From positions 4,363,717 through 4,427,716 of the forward strand of contig JAQFVV010000056.1 of the NCBI GenBank assembly GCA_028023455.1: a stretch of DNA of 64,000 nucleotides, in the 5' to 3' direction. This stretch comes from Epiperipatus broadwayi (taxonomy: Eukaryota > Onychophora > Udeonychophora > Euonychophora > Peripatidae). Positions 36,613 through 50,000 of the stretch are shown here, piece after piece. The stretch's first letter is position 1. Every line of letters starts with the position of its first letter. The position numbers were made by a program, and so were the translations under genes. The notes under the pieces were generated by a model, which saw nothing but the letters and a program-made list of their open reading frames with translations, was not told the DNA's origin and did no database searches.

Positions 36613-38665
36613 GAAAAGGTTATGAAAAAGATAAACCCAGGTCATGAAGAATGTATTGAAAAAATAGATAAAATGTTTCCAAAGATAATAAAATTGTTGA
36701 ACCTATAAAAGTTTCCACAAGAATGTGTAACATTGGAGGAAAAAATACACTGACTTGGAAAACCAATGCTGAGTTAATTATAATTACTGAAAATATACAA
36801 ATTAAAATTCAGGAAAAAGAAAGAACGCACAATATTTGATTTTTAATTCAAGCATTTAAAAGATAGCAAAGACTTGTTTGATTACAGAATTCAAAATGAT
36901 TATACTCTTGATATTGTATCTTAGAGATGGCACAAGGCGTTGTCAAAAAAATCATAAGGATAAAAAAGAATATAGGAAAACTACAACATTACACAGTAGG
37001 ATTAGCATAGGAAAATAGGAGTTATTATAGCAAGATGATAAAAAATGGACATTTAATGATATCAGCTCATTCATTATACAGTTATACAGAAGATTACTTT
37101 GTTACTTGGTTACTATTATCAAATATGGCTAAATTCAAATTAAAGAAACAATAACTATTAAAGCAGATTTTAAAAAAAAACAATGAATTAGGTGGTACAA
37201 GAATCTGGACTCAATTATAGAAAGGAGATAGAAGTATCTTTTAGATTTATTTAATATTTATAATTGATAATAATTATTCCATTGAAATATTAAACATTTT
37301 TCTAACAAAAAAATTGTTTAAAAGAGGCATAAAAAATAATATCTTAAACAAATCAACATTTAAAATTATTATTGACAAAGCAAGAAGTGATGTTGCATTG
37401 ATGATTGTCTTTTTTAATGATATACTTAAGATAAAAATTAAAAGTAGTTTTGTTGAATATATACTTTGTAAGTAATTGATCATCACCAAAAGAGATGATT
37501 CTAAGAATATAAAATAATTCTTTATGCACAAGGGAATTCATGCAAACTTATATCAGATGTCTGAGAATCTGGTTTTTCATGTTGTTGAAACAACCAGACA
37601 ATCTATAAATGAAAAAAGGGTTTTTTGATTGATTGCTGGTATTCATGTTTTTTTAGTTGATCTATACATTTCTGGTATTTTACACTTTACCCATTGACTA
37701 ACTGCTAATCTTTCTCATATTTTTCTAGATGTATATTTCCTGGTTAATTTCATTATATTAATTGTCTTTATAAACCAATATGAGGTCATTGAATAGTGTG
37801 AAAATTGTTTTGGGAAACATATATCAACAATATTCACTAGAAATCTATATACCATGTGTCATGTGCCAAAAATATGATGTGGTTAATAAAAATATAAAAT
37901 AAATTTGTATTAATAAAGATCATAAACATCATCATGCAAACCATAAAAAAAAATCTGGAAGAATAAAAAAACAACAATGTAAAGCTTATAAAATATATTT
38001 CTAATGGAATAGAGGAAAGAAGCAAGTAAGGAGATCATTATTGTTTGGAATTGAAAGAAATGGTGTTTGTGTGTATCTTGTGAAATATATTGCCGAGTGT
38101 GAGATTGCATTATGTGGTGTATGTTTTATTGAAGTGTTTGTTTATTGAAAATTATGTGAGGCCAAGGTGTTTATGAATTTGTTGTATTACATTATATATA
38201 TATGACAGATACTAAGTTCTAGGCATACTCATTTATTTTATTATTTTAGATGTATAATCCTTGATAGAATTAAAATTCTCATTTTTACCAGATTTAATAT
38301 CTTCAGTTTAGCACAATTTGTGTGTGTGTGTAATTAGTCTTGAGTTGCGTATAACAACATCTTTTGTAAAAAGGTTGCATATATCAATTTTCTATTACCA
38401 TGATAATAGATTTCAAATGATAATGAAGTGTGTGAAAGTGTATGATGCATATATATTGCTAAGAAAATAATAGATATTTCATAATTATAAAACAAAATAT
38501 TGCCTAGAAAACTTCTGTTAAAATAAATAGTACTTTTAAGGTAATTTTGTTTGTGTGTGTTATTGTTAGACTCTGAAAATAATTAAAAGACAAATGTAAA
38601 ATAGATATAATATCAAACCTGAAGTCATTATATTTTCCCTCTAAATAATTTGAAAAAATTTGTTA
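36613..38665. other. AT-rich non-coding DNA, no gene seen
   Basis: Overlapping minus-strand frames near 37274-37541 and 37837-38110 lack motifs and look like chance. Short GT and AT runs occur. Confidence 0.5.
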
Positions 38666-38670
38666 GTATT

Positions 38671-38780
38671 TATCTTTTCAACATATGTGTTCAAGTGTAT
38701 CAGTGTTATGAGATAGTGTGAAGAGTGGTGGGTCGTGTGAAAGTCTGTGTTCATATACCCTGTATATTACATATATAAAC
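38671..38780 (+). repeat. SINE-like repeat, family 1, copy 2 (5' truncated)
   Basis: It shares TTTATCTTTTCAACAT, TCAAGTGTATCAGTG, TATGAGATAG, GAAAGTCTG and TATATTACATATA with the reverse complement of 13774-13960, in the same order. The upstream module with GATCTGGACCAAC is missing. Confidence 0.72.
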
Positions 38781-39504
38781 ACAGGTATATAATAAGCCTG
38801 TGTGTTTCAAGTATTAAAATAAAGTATTCTACTTTTAAAATATTGTAACAGAGACTTTATAAGAGAGCAAACTTACAAGTAAGAAAAGAAGATCTCTAAT
38901 AAATGGAAGTGATTTAAAAAATGGGTTATAAAAGATAAGAAAGATAGGAATTTATTAACGGAGATTCATTTTTATTTTCATTTTAAGTGGAGGAAAATTG
39001 AGACGAAAATGTCTCTGATAACATTTGAATAATATATTATTAGTCATGCTAGTTTTTAAATCACACCTTAATAAATGACTGATATATGTTAATGATGTTA
39101 CCAACTACAAAGAAAAAAGATTTAAATTACAATAAAAGATTTATTATTATTATATATTGTCAAAGTTTAAATATCGTTAAAATTATATTAATTATGTGTA
39201 CCATAACTATTTTATAACACATTTACAAATGAACATTTTATAAGTGAAAAAAGAGAATTAATATTTATCTTTCAGTAATTGTAATAACATATAACCTTAT
39301 GGGAGAAATTAGTTATTATCATTTTCAACCATTATCAATCCACCTCAGGATTAAGGAAGGTCTCGCCAAGTTTAAACCAGGTTGTCTGATATTTCGCCTC
39401 TCTTTTTGACAACACATCAGTAAATTTTCTTATTTTATCCATCCATCTCACATGTCAATCACTTTCTAAGTCTTTTAATAGTAATATATTTATATATATA
39501 TATA

Positions 39505-39635
39505 TATATTAGAAATAACAAGAAGAGATAGAATGTGGAAAACATAAATGAGAGAACAAACACGTATTACTGACATCATTGGAAAAATGAAGAGATTTGA
39601 ATATAGCTGAACGGGACAAGTTGTTAACAGAGGTA
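39505..39635 (+). pseudogene. RTE C-terminal segment in opposite orientation
   Basis: The plus strand reads LEITRRDRMWKT, a stop, then MREQTRITDIIGKMKRFEYS, a stop, then TGQVVNRG. This corresponds to the part of RTE proteins that normally follows the RT (a DR-x-RN-x-x-IR-x-x-T..V.DVI.R...L.W.GH pattern). Both flanks, 39640 upward and 39455 downward, encode RTE sequence on the minus strand. An AT microsatellite at 39487-39510 marks one edge. The segment is either an internal inversion or a second nested fragment. Confidence 0.65.
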
Positions 39636-40424
39636 AGAAAAAGAGACAATAAATGTCTTAAACTGGCTCTCAAGAGATTTTAAGTTATTTGTAACAAAAA
39701 TGCTCCATCCAATTTTAAATCTGTAATTAATTTCATTTTTATGTTTCTACCTGGTTTAATAACGTGACCAAGATATTTGTAGCTGTTAACTTTTTCTAAG
39801 TTACGGTCATGTCTTTATTTTTTTTTTTTTAAAAAAAAAAACCAACCAATTGAACATTACTTTAGTTTTTTTTTTTTAGCATTTATCTTGTTGCTTACTT
39901 TCATCTGATAACCCATGCAACATTTTCTAAAACTTTGAAACATTATTTTTGAAAACTACCATATCAACTGCAAAATCAAGGTGGCTTAAATAATCTCCAT
40001 TTACTTTTACTCCCTTAGCTTTTGTTTTAATCCACAAAATATTAAAATTGCTCTAAAATGTTTTGAAAATATGAAATCACTCTATCATTCATTCTTCTCA
40101 GTATTAATCTTCTTAGTTTCACAATGCATTGTATTTTTGATAAACCAATGTTTTAATTGCTGTAAAAAAATGCTTGTAGAATCAAATAGTTTTTTTTTGT
40201 GATTTACAAATCAAACCACAGTGGCAATTCATATTCATTGGTCTTTTCTATAAGTTATTTTAATACTAGGATGTGATCTACTGTGTTAAAACTATTTATG
40301 AATAGCTTGTTCTTTTGTTTTGGTTAAAATTCAAAATTTGTTGAAGACAAGTTGTAATTATCTTTGTAAAAAAAATGTATTTAACTAGAGAAAACTGAAA
40401 TGTTTGTAATTTCTAATATTTTAT

Positions 40425-40600
40425 TGATTATGTAAACAAAGAGCTTTGCTAATTGCTCAACAAGTTTTGAGATAAATGCTTAGAAAGAAAAAGCATTTAA
40501 AATTTATCTATCTGAAAACCATCTCCATTCCCTGACCAATGGTTTCATGCTTTCGGCACTCCTCAGAGTGTCGCTAGAGTAGCTTCAGACACTAGATTTT
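40425..40600 (-). repeat. Dispersed repeat with hammerhead-like core, copy 2
   Basis: On the minus strand the copy reads CTCTGAGGAGTGCCGAAAGC, then ATGAAACCATTGGTCAG, then TTTTAAATGCTTTTTC and AAACTTGTTGAGCAATTAGC, matching the other copies in order. It lies between the endonuclease and RT traces of the RTE relic and so inserted after that element. Confidence 0.7.
40525..40572 (-). ncRNA. Hammerhead-ribozyme-like motif with intact boxes
   Basis: CTGAGGA box (40560-40566), stem II GTGC/GCAT, intact GAAA box, stem III CC/GG with loop ATT, and GTC cleavage triplet, in order. The outer stem I (ACACT with AGGGA) is weak. Of the three copies this has the best-preserved catalytic boxes. Confidence 0.6.
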
Positions 40601-41650
40601 TATTTTTATTTTTTATTTATTATGTCGCTTAAATATCAATAATATTATTGCATTTTTCTAATCATCAGATACACCTTTATCATTTAAACATTTGTTATAT
40701 AACTTTGCGAACAATTTTTCTATTTCTTTATTTAAGATATCAAATTATATTTTCATCATTTCACAGAGCTTTTCCCTTCTTTATAAATTTATTGCATATC
40801 TCAATTGTTTTTTTCATTTAAAATGCTGGACAATTTAAAAAGTGTATGAAGTATAGGGGATAGTTTTCTCCTTGTTTTTATTAGTATATAATTGTTTATG
40901 GAACTCTTTCTTACATTTCATAATGCCATCTCTCTTTTTAGTAATAGCTTCATTTTTTTTTCCTTATTGCAGAAAATTTTTTTTTTTTTCAAAACACTTT
41001 TGAGACTTATTTTCTTCTATAAATTTCCTTTCCAATTTATAAATTGATTTTTTATATCATTATCAACTCATTTTTGTAATTTACAAAACTTTAAATATTC
41101 AATTCTTTTTAATATATGATATTTATATGTTTTCATACTTCTTCTTTTCTTTATACATTGTTTTATCTCATTGGAAAATTTACTGGTAAAATGATACTTT
41201 TTAATACCATATCTTCATTGTAATTCTTAATGGTGTTCAAATCTGAAACAACTTCAAAATATGATAATTTTTCTAAGCAATTTATAAATTCTTATTTAAA
41301 TTCATTCATTTCTGAAAATTGGAATGTCAACTGTTAATACTGTTTTATTTAATATTTTTTTATCTCTCTAGTTTTGCATTAACACATATCTTATATCTAA
41401 TTATTGACAATCACTTTCTGTATAGACTCTATTAAGAAAATTGCAGTCTTGAAATAAATATTTTCAATTAATCAAAATATAAACAAATTCTGCTGTACCT
41501 TCTCATTTAGATGCATCCATGTTCATTTTTGTTTAGTATTTTTCCTCAAAGAAATACTTTATAATATAGTTTTTTGTTTTCTGAAAACTCCACAAGTCAG
41601 TGTCCTTTTTTCTTTTTATCAGCATAACTAAATTTTTCATCATCTAATCC

Positions 41651-44262
41651 ATTATCAATTCTAGTATTAACACATAGCTTATCAATTTTAACAAGTTGTT
41701 TGGTCTGATGAAAAACATTGTGTAAATCCATATGAAACTTACTTTTCACCACAACCAGCTACATCTCTTAAGGCCTAAGAAAGGAAATATTATTGCCAGC
41801 TAAATCATGAGTTTGAAAACAAATTAGACTTCTTACATTATTTGACATAAGATATTAAGAACTGAAGAAATCAAAAAATAAATCAAAACTTAAAGAAATC
41901 GACAGTGAAGAAAAACTGATGTACAAAATTAACAAAAGATTCCCCTTAAAAAGTATATACTACATTTGAAATTTTTGGAAAATCCTATGAAGTGATTAAA
42001 TTGCAAGTATAAAAGGTAGATAAGAAGTCAAATTTTGTACAACCTAACAAACAATATGCCTTAAAAATCTTTAAATAATCTATATATAATTTTCCTTTGA
42101 ATATTATTATTTTGTAATTTTCAATACTCATAATTGAAATAAAATATTAGTTTTCTACTTCACCTTTGAGTAGTAAGTAATTTTACATAAACCACAACTA
42201 AACTTCAATTAAAAGTAGGCTATGATTATGGAGACTCAAGTTCTCTGAAAGCGCTTAGCCATATAACTCTTTAATAAGATTTTAGACAAGCTTTACTTTT
42301 TGCATAAAGCGCAATCTAAATTACTTAATACTCATAATAATTTTTTGTTTTAGAACTTAATATTTATCATATTAAACTGTCTATAAAATACACATTAATT
42401 TTATGTTTGAATCAGAGTTGCAAGTCACACACTTTTCCAATACTTTAAGATTAAAATAAAAAGAATATTGTTTGCTATTATTCTTTGTTAAATAATTCAT
42501 TGGCAATGTGATGTATGTGAAGGAATTAATTAATATACATGCACTTATTTGTAAGATCACTATACTTGAATTTTTATTAAAAAAAGTAGGGTGTAGCACA
42601 CACACAGTTTGCTATGGCCAGATAACAATATATTGAGTCAGTCTTTTTTTTTTGTAATAATTTATAGAACAAGTTTATATGTGTTCCATGTCTTTAATTA
42701 CTTATAAAATATATTTATTTGATCAGTTTTATGGTAATCTATATTTGTTATATTATTAGTTTCTGATCCATAATATTAATCATTTACTAAAGGAATGTTC
42801 TAAGTCAGATATAAAATACATTCTGTATTGGTTCATGTGTGTGTGTGTGTTTGGCTCGTGTATGTTAAAGAAATATATTTTAAAAAATTGGTTAGATTAC
42901 TTGCAAATGTTAAACTATGTTAGTATTAGAAAGGGAACAATGCATATTAGTAATGCCTGATGAATAAATAATTATGATATTCTCTTACAAAAATTAAATA
43001 AATAATTTCTGGACTTCATTATATAACCTTTTCTCTTCATGTCTATAAATCTAGCCCTTCCAAATGTAATATATCTAAATTATGTGCTATAAAAAGGTAA
43101 AGGTATCAAATCATATAAATTGGCTGTGTGACTTGATTAAGATCTCTTGTCCACAATATTAAAATTGTATTTTAATTGATGCTGCTATTTTTGTAACATA
43201 TTTAAGGCTAATGGATTTGACAACTGTACATAATTGTACGAATACGAGTGTATTCGTGTATGAATACAAAATATATTAAATGCAAGTAATCAAACAATGT
43301 ATTAATATAAACAATAATATGGAATAATGTATTTACAAACAGAGGGTTTAGTAAGTAAATTTAATTATTCTTGATGGTTTCACATTGAACAAAGAAGAGT
43401 TTTCATATAAACTAATGTTAGTTAAGTTAAATAAAAATTAGCATTTTCAAAAGATAAAAATCTATCGGAGTTATCATTATCACTGCTTAAGAATATAGTC
43501 TTTCTAAAATATCTTGCTTTATTATTAAGACAAAATTATCCATAATAAATAGAATTATTTTATTTGTGTATTATTTTATAATATGACTCATATTATTAAA
43601 TAAAACTGCATAGTTATATGGGGCTTTGAAATTGATAATTTAGTTTTGGTATTAGAGGCTAAGTTAGCTATTTCGAGATTGATCAACTAAGGTTAATATC
43701 AGTAAAAATAGTATATCACTAGAATAATATTTTTTTCTTATTTTTCATTTTTAGTTTATAAAATGCATGAAGTAATTACATTCTTATATTAAATGTAGAA
43801 AAATATAATCATAACAAAGCATTATTAAAATTATCTGACAATATTAATCCATCATGAATAAATTATTATTTTTACGTATTTGATGGATTGTCTTTATTTA
43901 CTTTTGTAGTGAAAAATACTATTTTTTATGAGTGTGTAGGCAATGATAATCTATAGGAAAGTTATATTTAAATTTTAATTCATATGCACACATAGTTGTA
44001 CCTGCAATTATTAAGTTTATTATTTAGTGTAATACATTTATAGTGGATCTGCCTATAGATTGAATTTAGAGACATCTAAGTAGCAATCTTTGATTGTTGT
44101 TATAGAATAGCTATAATATCATGCATAAAAAAGTGTCATGCCATTAATAAAATTAAGATTATAATAAAAATGTTTATTGTATTTACACATGGCAAAAGCA
44201 TATAATATATGGCATAATTAATCAAAACTTTTTATGTAACAAATATACATACAATCTTTTAG
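41651..44262. other. AT-rich non-coding DNA, nothing recognised
   Basis: A short GT run near 42838-42850 and chance frames only. Upstream parts of the RTE relic may continue to about 41760 but cannot be read reliably. Confidence 0.5.
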
Positions 44263-44485
44263 ATTTACATACTACTTCCATAATATTTTAAACAGCATTA
44301 AACTGTTGCACATGCACTTTGGATTTTAACTATAAAATGAATGAATACAAACACTTCAAACACATGATAAAGTCTTTGGAGTGTTTGTATTCATTCATTT
44401 TATAGTTAAAATCCAAAGCGCATGTGCAACAGTTTAATGCTGTTTAAAATATTACAGTTTGACTTATTTACATACTACTTCCATA
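44263..44485. repeat. Near-perfect hairpin flanked by a 20-base direct repeat
   Basis: Left arm 44281-44360 and right arm 44375-44454 are 80 bases each with two mismatches by eye, around a 14-base loop. The 20-base sequence ATTTACATACTACTTCCATA is present at 44263-44282 and again at 44466-44485, overlapping the left arm start by two bases and lying 11 bases beyond the right arm. No coding capacity. Confidence 0.9.
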
Positions 44486-46889
44486 GTGAATTGTATTATA
44501 AATTGATACCTCTATGTATATAACATGTTGATGTACTATTTGTAAATAAATGGATTTAAATGAAGAAAACTATAAAAGAAATAAGATGCATAAAGGGATT
44601 TAGACCAAGAAAAATATAAAGAAATAAAAAACATATTAAAAATATGAGGTTATCATAAACAAAAAATGCAAACATAAGACAATCTATAAAGAGTAAACAT
44701 CAACTATTTCCTATTTGAAGCACCTATATAAATGCTAAATGGCTAAGCTTATACTAATACTGATCATTATCAATACTTAGGGTTACTATGGGTATAGTGA
44801 CCATAAATAAATATTAGTTATCATCGTGAAACATATAACTAAATTAAATAAATAAAGTATGTTATCTTTAAAAATGAATCTCATTTCTTTCCTACTATCT
44901 AAATAATTTTATAGAGAATTATATAGAAGTCAGTATACCCATACCTATGTTTAGTTATGCTTAGAGATAGCTTTTTGGATTATCAAGGAGATATTGCTGA
45001 ATATATGTGATCAACAGTAATGCTGTCTAATTTAGTATTAAACAACTTCACTAGAATAATTTTAAATAATGGTTAATAAATCAATGAAATAATAAATAAT
45101 AATAAAAAAATTAAAGATTTGATAAATATTCTCTAGTCACACAACTAAATTACATTGATTCATATGTTTGATAGATAAAATTATTCCTTTAGGAATTGTT
45201 ATAAACTTAAATTTTAACGTCCAAATCATTTATTAATATATAAATAATGAATGACTTAACACTGTGTCTTTAAAAAAAAGTAAAATAATAGACAAATAAT
45301 AAATATTTCAATTTTTAACCATTAATTTGTTTTTAAAATATATAAAACTAGCTTATTCTTTTATGCCTAATATTTACTATCTCATTTTTCTTTTTAGAGA
45401 TTTTAACTCTTTTCCTTCATAGAAATTTTTTTAAAAATTTATTTCCATTAATTATTTTCTGTTGTTCACAAGATTTTTTTTTCTTCAAATAACAAGAAAC
45501 GCCATTTCTTTTATGCAAAAATAATCATATTTTTTGTATATTTTTTAACTGTGGATTTAGTCTTTTAAAATAATGCAACTATATACGTACTTGTTGAAAA
45601 AAATAAATAAATAAATATTTTTGTCTATGTTTCTATATATATCTGAAATAAACTTCCTTCATTCAAATTAATATTTTAAATAATATGTAAATTATTCGTA
45701 TAAACACTAATAAAGTTTTCAATCAACAAGATGTGCTTTTTTTACATATGTATAAGAGATACTTTATAGATTTGTCTTCATAAGCCAGAATAAATCAATT
45801 AACTACTTAGACTTTTCAATTCATATTTAGCTTTTATACTGTGTGAACATTTGATAATGTACATGCATGGTTTAAACCTAGTATAAACAATATGCATATA
45901 ATTAAATATTATACATATTTCTCTGAACAAATATGTATTACATTTATATACTTATATATCTTTAACAATCATCTTAACACTTCAATATAATTAAAATGCT
46001 TTACATATATTTAATCACTTGGCAGATCATATATAAACATGTGAGATAATCTTAGTCTACTCTAACAGTCATGATTTAAATACACATACTTCTGACAAGT
46101 ATATCTATAATGTGAAACATAGTTTTGTAGGTTAAGATTTGCCTACTGTTTTTCCAATAATCATTTCTTAATTTTAAGTTATGATCTCAAGAGAGCGTCA
46201 AAATTTGCTCATAATTATGATAAAAGACTCTAAAATACTACTGCCTTCAATAAATGAAAAGATTGAGTATTTCATTACAATGTAATAATTTCACAAAATA
46301 TTGCTGTACGATTAATTTATTTAGAGGAATAATACAGGCTAGAAGTAAATTTTCTTTGATTTAGAAAATGATAAATTAAAAAAATCATTAATATATGGCT
46401 ACAATTTGCAATCGATGACAATGATTGCTTTTGTTTTATTGCAGGAAAATTTTTTTTTGATATATTTAAAAAAAAAGAAATAAAATTTTAATTTTTAAAT
46501 GATATTTCATTACTTGTTGGGTATCTAAACAAAAATTCATCCAGGTATTGCAAACTAATTTCAAATCTGATTTTTCATTTCAATTTTATTACAGCAATAT
46601 AGGTAATTGCCAAATGAAGGAAATGTCATTATTCTTAGATGTATTTTAGTTTAGTATTTTTTTTTTCTCTTTGAAAAATTAAAATAAATCTTTTAAGAAT
46701 TATTTCATTTAATAAAAAAATTGAATTTTTTTAAAATGTAATCACATTAAAATTTATTTATTTCAACTTCAGCTAGAGGAAACAAATAAAACATTAATTA
46801 AAGGGTTAAATTAAAGATTTCTCTTTCAAGATAATTTTATTTGACCTATAAGTGATTACAAAAAAATAAAAATAAAAAGATAACAAGAA
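44486..46889. other. AT-rich non-coding DNA, nothing recognised
   Basis: No motif-bearing frame or repeat was recognised beyond simple sequence. Confidence 0.5.
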
Positions 46890-47059
46890 TTAACTAGACG
46901 ATGTTACAGGGTGATATATACAAAGAAGAAATGATCCAAAAGTCAGTAGAATACAAAATGAATGTTAATGAAGAACTTAGTCTGTGGATGCAAGGTGTTT
47001 TGGCAAGTTATGGTTGGAGGGTTTTATTGAATCATAATAGTTATTTTCATATAAATTAT

Positions 47060-50000
47060 TTAGGGGTTGGTTGGAGAGGTGCTGTTTAGACCAGTTGTGA
47101 ATTCCCAGGTTAATATGGACAGGTATGGATCAGCCTCTCTCTTGTCTGTTTCTTGGATATTTTTAATTATGTTGAGGAAGCAGTTATTGATTTCGTTAAG
47201 TGGTAATTTTTGAAAAATCACCTTGCATCTGGTCAACCAGATGGCAAAGTTTATGTAAGTGGCAAGCCTGATTTCAGTGAAAATGCCTCTATTTAAAACC
47301 CCTTGAAGAGATGTTAGATCTGGACCATTATTATCAATGTGTTTCTGGAAGTTTTATCTTAGTCCTTGCCAGACTGGACAAAGGCGAAGGATATGGTCCA
47401 TACCTTCCAGGCTGGAAAGACAGAGACAACATATGGGATCTATGCGGAAGCCTCTTCTATTAAGAAATATAGCAGTGGAGAGGTTACCAAAGTTAATTTT
47501 GAGATGAAAGTCTGTATGTTTAGGTGCTAGTTTCAATCTACAGGCTAGTTTGCACAGTTTGTTTATGTCGATGGGGAGGTAAGTGTGTGCCTTCTGGGTA
47601 TTTGAGTTGGATAGGTTGAAGGCTTGCCAATAGGTTATTTTTTAATTGAACATGGTCTCAGAAGGTACTATGTGCGTAAAAATGTATGAGATCTGTGTTT
47701 GAAGCCAGATGGGAGTGAACCTCTAAGGCGGTGGTCTATCCATGGAAGCACTTGCTCTTTGGGAAGTGGACATTGGAAGGTCCTGCAATCAGAATAAAGT
47801 TTATGGACCATATTGTAAGTTCTCTGTATTGCAAATACCTTTATTGAATGCAGTCCCAGTCCATTCATGTTTCTTGCCTTTTGAAGGGTGTGCAGACTGA
47901 TAAATGATCTGTGCCCACCTCTACAAAGTCCCAGACAGTGGGATTCTATTTTTTTTAATGAAAGCTTCTGTTGGTTTAAAACCCACAAGATAATATATAA
48001 TCTTGGGAAGTATGAGGGAGTTTAAGAGTGAGACCTTTCCAAATGTGGTTATATATATTCTTGAGAGGCATGTTATGGTGACGTCTATTTTGTTAAGTAG
48101 TCTTCGTTGTATTTCCATCCTAATTGCTGTAGGGGATAGTGACATATTGAATCCCAAGAAAGGCTGAGGCATAGCTTGTAATGAACCTGTTAGCTGTTTT
48201 GATATTCCAAATTGCTGATTTGTTCCTGTTAACGGTAAGCCCATGCGTCTGAGCATAGTGCTGTAATAGGCTTTCAAGAATGTTTATTTCTTCATGTGAT
48301 TTAAGAAACACCACTACATCATCCATATAGAAGATGTGGGAGATGTTTTCATTAAGAAGAGGGATGGAGATCCCAGGGAGTGTATCCTCAATGCTCAAAA
48401 GCAAGGGATTTATATAGCTCATGAAGAGGAGAGCACTTAATGGGGAGCCTTGGGGAATGGAGATGCAGGGTTTGAACCCAGAGGCAATTCTCCCATTTAG
48501 AGAAAAAAAAATCTCTCGATTTGCTAGGAGATTCTCTATGATCTGAAAAATCTCTCGATTTGCTAGGAAATTCTCTATGATCTGAATGTATGCCAAAGGA
48601 ACCTGAAGAATCTCTAGTTCACCAAGTAGTACATCTATTCGGACAGAGTCAAAAGCCCCGGTGAAGTCTAGTTGTACTGCGACCGGCCGGGATTGTTTTG
48701 TTCTACATATATGATCAACGGGGAGTCAAAATTGGCTTACAGCATCACTAGTCGATGAACCCCTCTTAGTATATTGATGCCTGGAAAGTTTTGATATGAT
48801 TTTCTCTTGAATTTTATCTTTTATAATGCTTTCGATAATTTTGATTAGAAGAGGAACCATGGATATTGGCCTAATGTTATTTAAGTCTACAGGTAGATCT
48901 TTCTTTTTTATGAAAGGGACCACTGATATAGAATAGATCCCTGGAAGATGTAGTCTATCAGTGGCTAAGAGATCAATGATTCCCCTTGTAACATGTATGG
49001 TAAATTTTTCCAAGTGTATCAGAAGAAATCTAGGAATTCCGTGCATGCCAGGATGGGTGTGTTCAGGCAGGCTTTTAATTTTGGAGATGATATCAGCTTC
49101 AGTAATGCTGTGAGAGTTATTGAGTCTTTCATAAATTTGTCATCTGGTAACAGTTCCAATGGGATGCAGTTTGGTGGAATAATAATCCCTAATTTTGTTA
49201 AGCATACTGATGCCAGAGTAAGTAATACCATCAAGGCACAAAGAGGAGGATGTGTGATTTCTTTTCCTGACATGAGGGCCCATCTGATATAACCTGGAGT
49301 CCAGCAATCTTGTTGTTCCAAATAATTGCATGCTCGCTTAATACAAATATATTCCACAAGAGTCATTCTGGTTTGTTTATATGTATGTTTTATGAGTAGG
49401 ATTTCTGGGATGTTGTGTTCTGTAACTTGGATGCTTTTCAGCTCAGATGTAATCCGATCAAGTTCTGAGAGTAATCGTAATGGCCCTTTCTGGTATCTAT
49501 TGTATTGGTTAATAAACTTTTGTATTGAGGTTATGAATGTATTCCATCTTTGTAATGCTGGTAGATTCCATATCTTCTGTTTTTGAAAGGTGATGTATAT
49601 ATCTGAGATTAATTGGGGGGGAGGCACATTGTACCTGTTGATTAATCTCATCATCCAGGGGAGGTTGGTTGATGTATGAAGTTGTGGTTGCAATTTGATG
49701 GTAGCTTGAACAGCGAGATGATCTGAAAAGGCAATAGGCCAGAGCTGTGTATCTATGAATGAGTTCATTTCAGGAGAGTAGAATATGAGGTCTATGAGCG
49801 AGTGAGTACTGGTATAGAAAGAGAAGGCTACTTCATGAAAGAGTGCCATACCACTGTGTATGTTTCTAGCAACCATCTTTAAATATTTTTTTCAAAATGA
49901 TCAAAAGTGTCATTGAAATCACCAAGCCAGATAACTGGGCTGTGTTTATATTATGTATAACTTTGTGTACTATTTGTTCATCTTTAACCAGATACACATT

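Larger units (their letters stand above)
39350..41650 (-). mobile_element. RTE-like LINE relic, rearranged and interrupted
   Basis: A minus-strand retrotransposon fossil: endonuclease part, then reverse transcriptase, then an RTE-type C-terminus. Endonuclease traces are LVEFSENKKLY and WTWMHLNEK (about 41620-41500). RT traces are EKTNEYELPLWFDL (about 40255-40210), KVNGDYLSHLDFA then VDMVVF (about 39995-39945), VNSYKYLGHVIKPGRN (about 39800-39755) and EINYRFKIGWSIFVTNN (about 39735-39685). The C-terminal trace is VRWMDKIRKF with WFKLGETFLNPEV (about 39455-39350). FAVD stands where FADD is expected, so a catalytic Asp is lost. Many stops and shifts. A different repeat (40425-40600) sits inside, and 39505-39635 is turned around. 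Confidence 0.8.

Noticed and set aside
36454-36645. Minus-strand frame with a long poly-isoleucine run
   Set aside because: It is the translation of the AAT microsatellite, not a protein.
35990-40000. CRISPR-like or satellite arrays
   Set aside because: Repeats in the window are at most two-copy tandem duplications or microsatellites; no regularly spaced array was seen.
46901-47089. Plus-strand 62-codon frame at the LINE 3' side
   Set aside because: It overlaps the LINE C-terminus and 3' region, has no motif and fits chance.
48993-49292. Plus-strand frames over the LINE (also near 49326, 49897, 50487, 50626, 50893)
   Set aside because: They oppose LINE ORF1 or ORF2, which hold all recognisable motifs on the minus strand.
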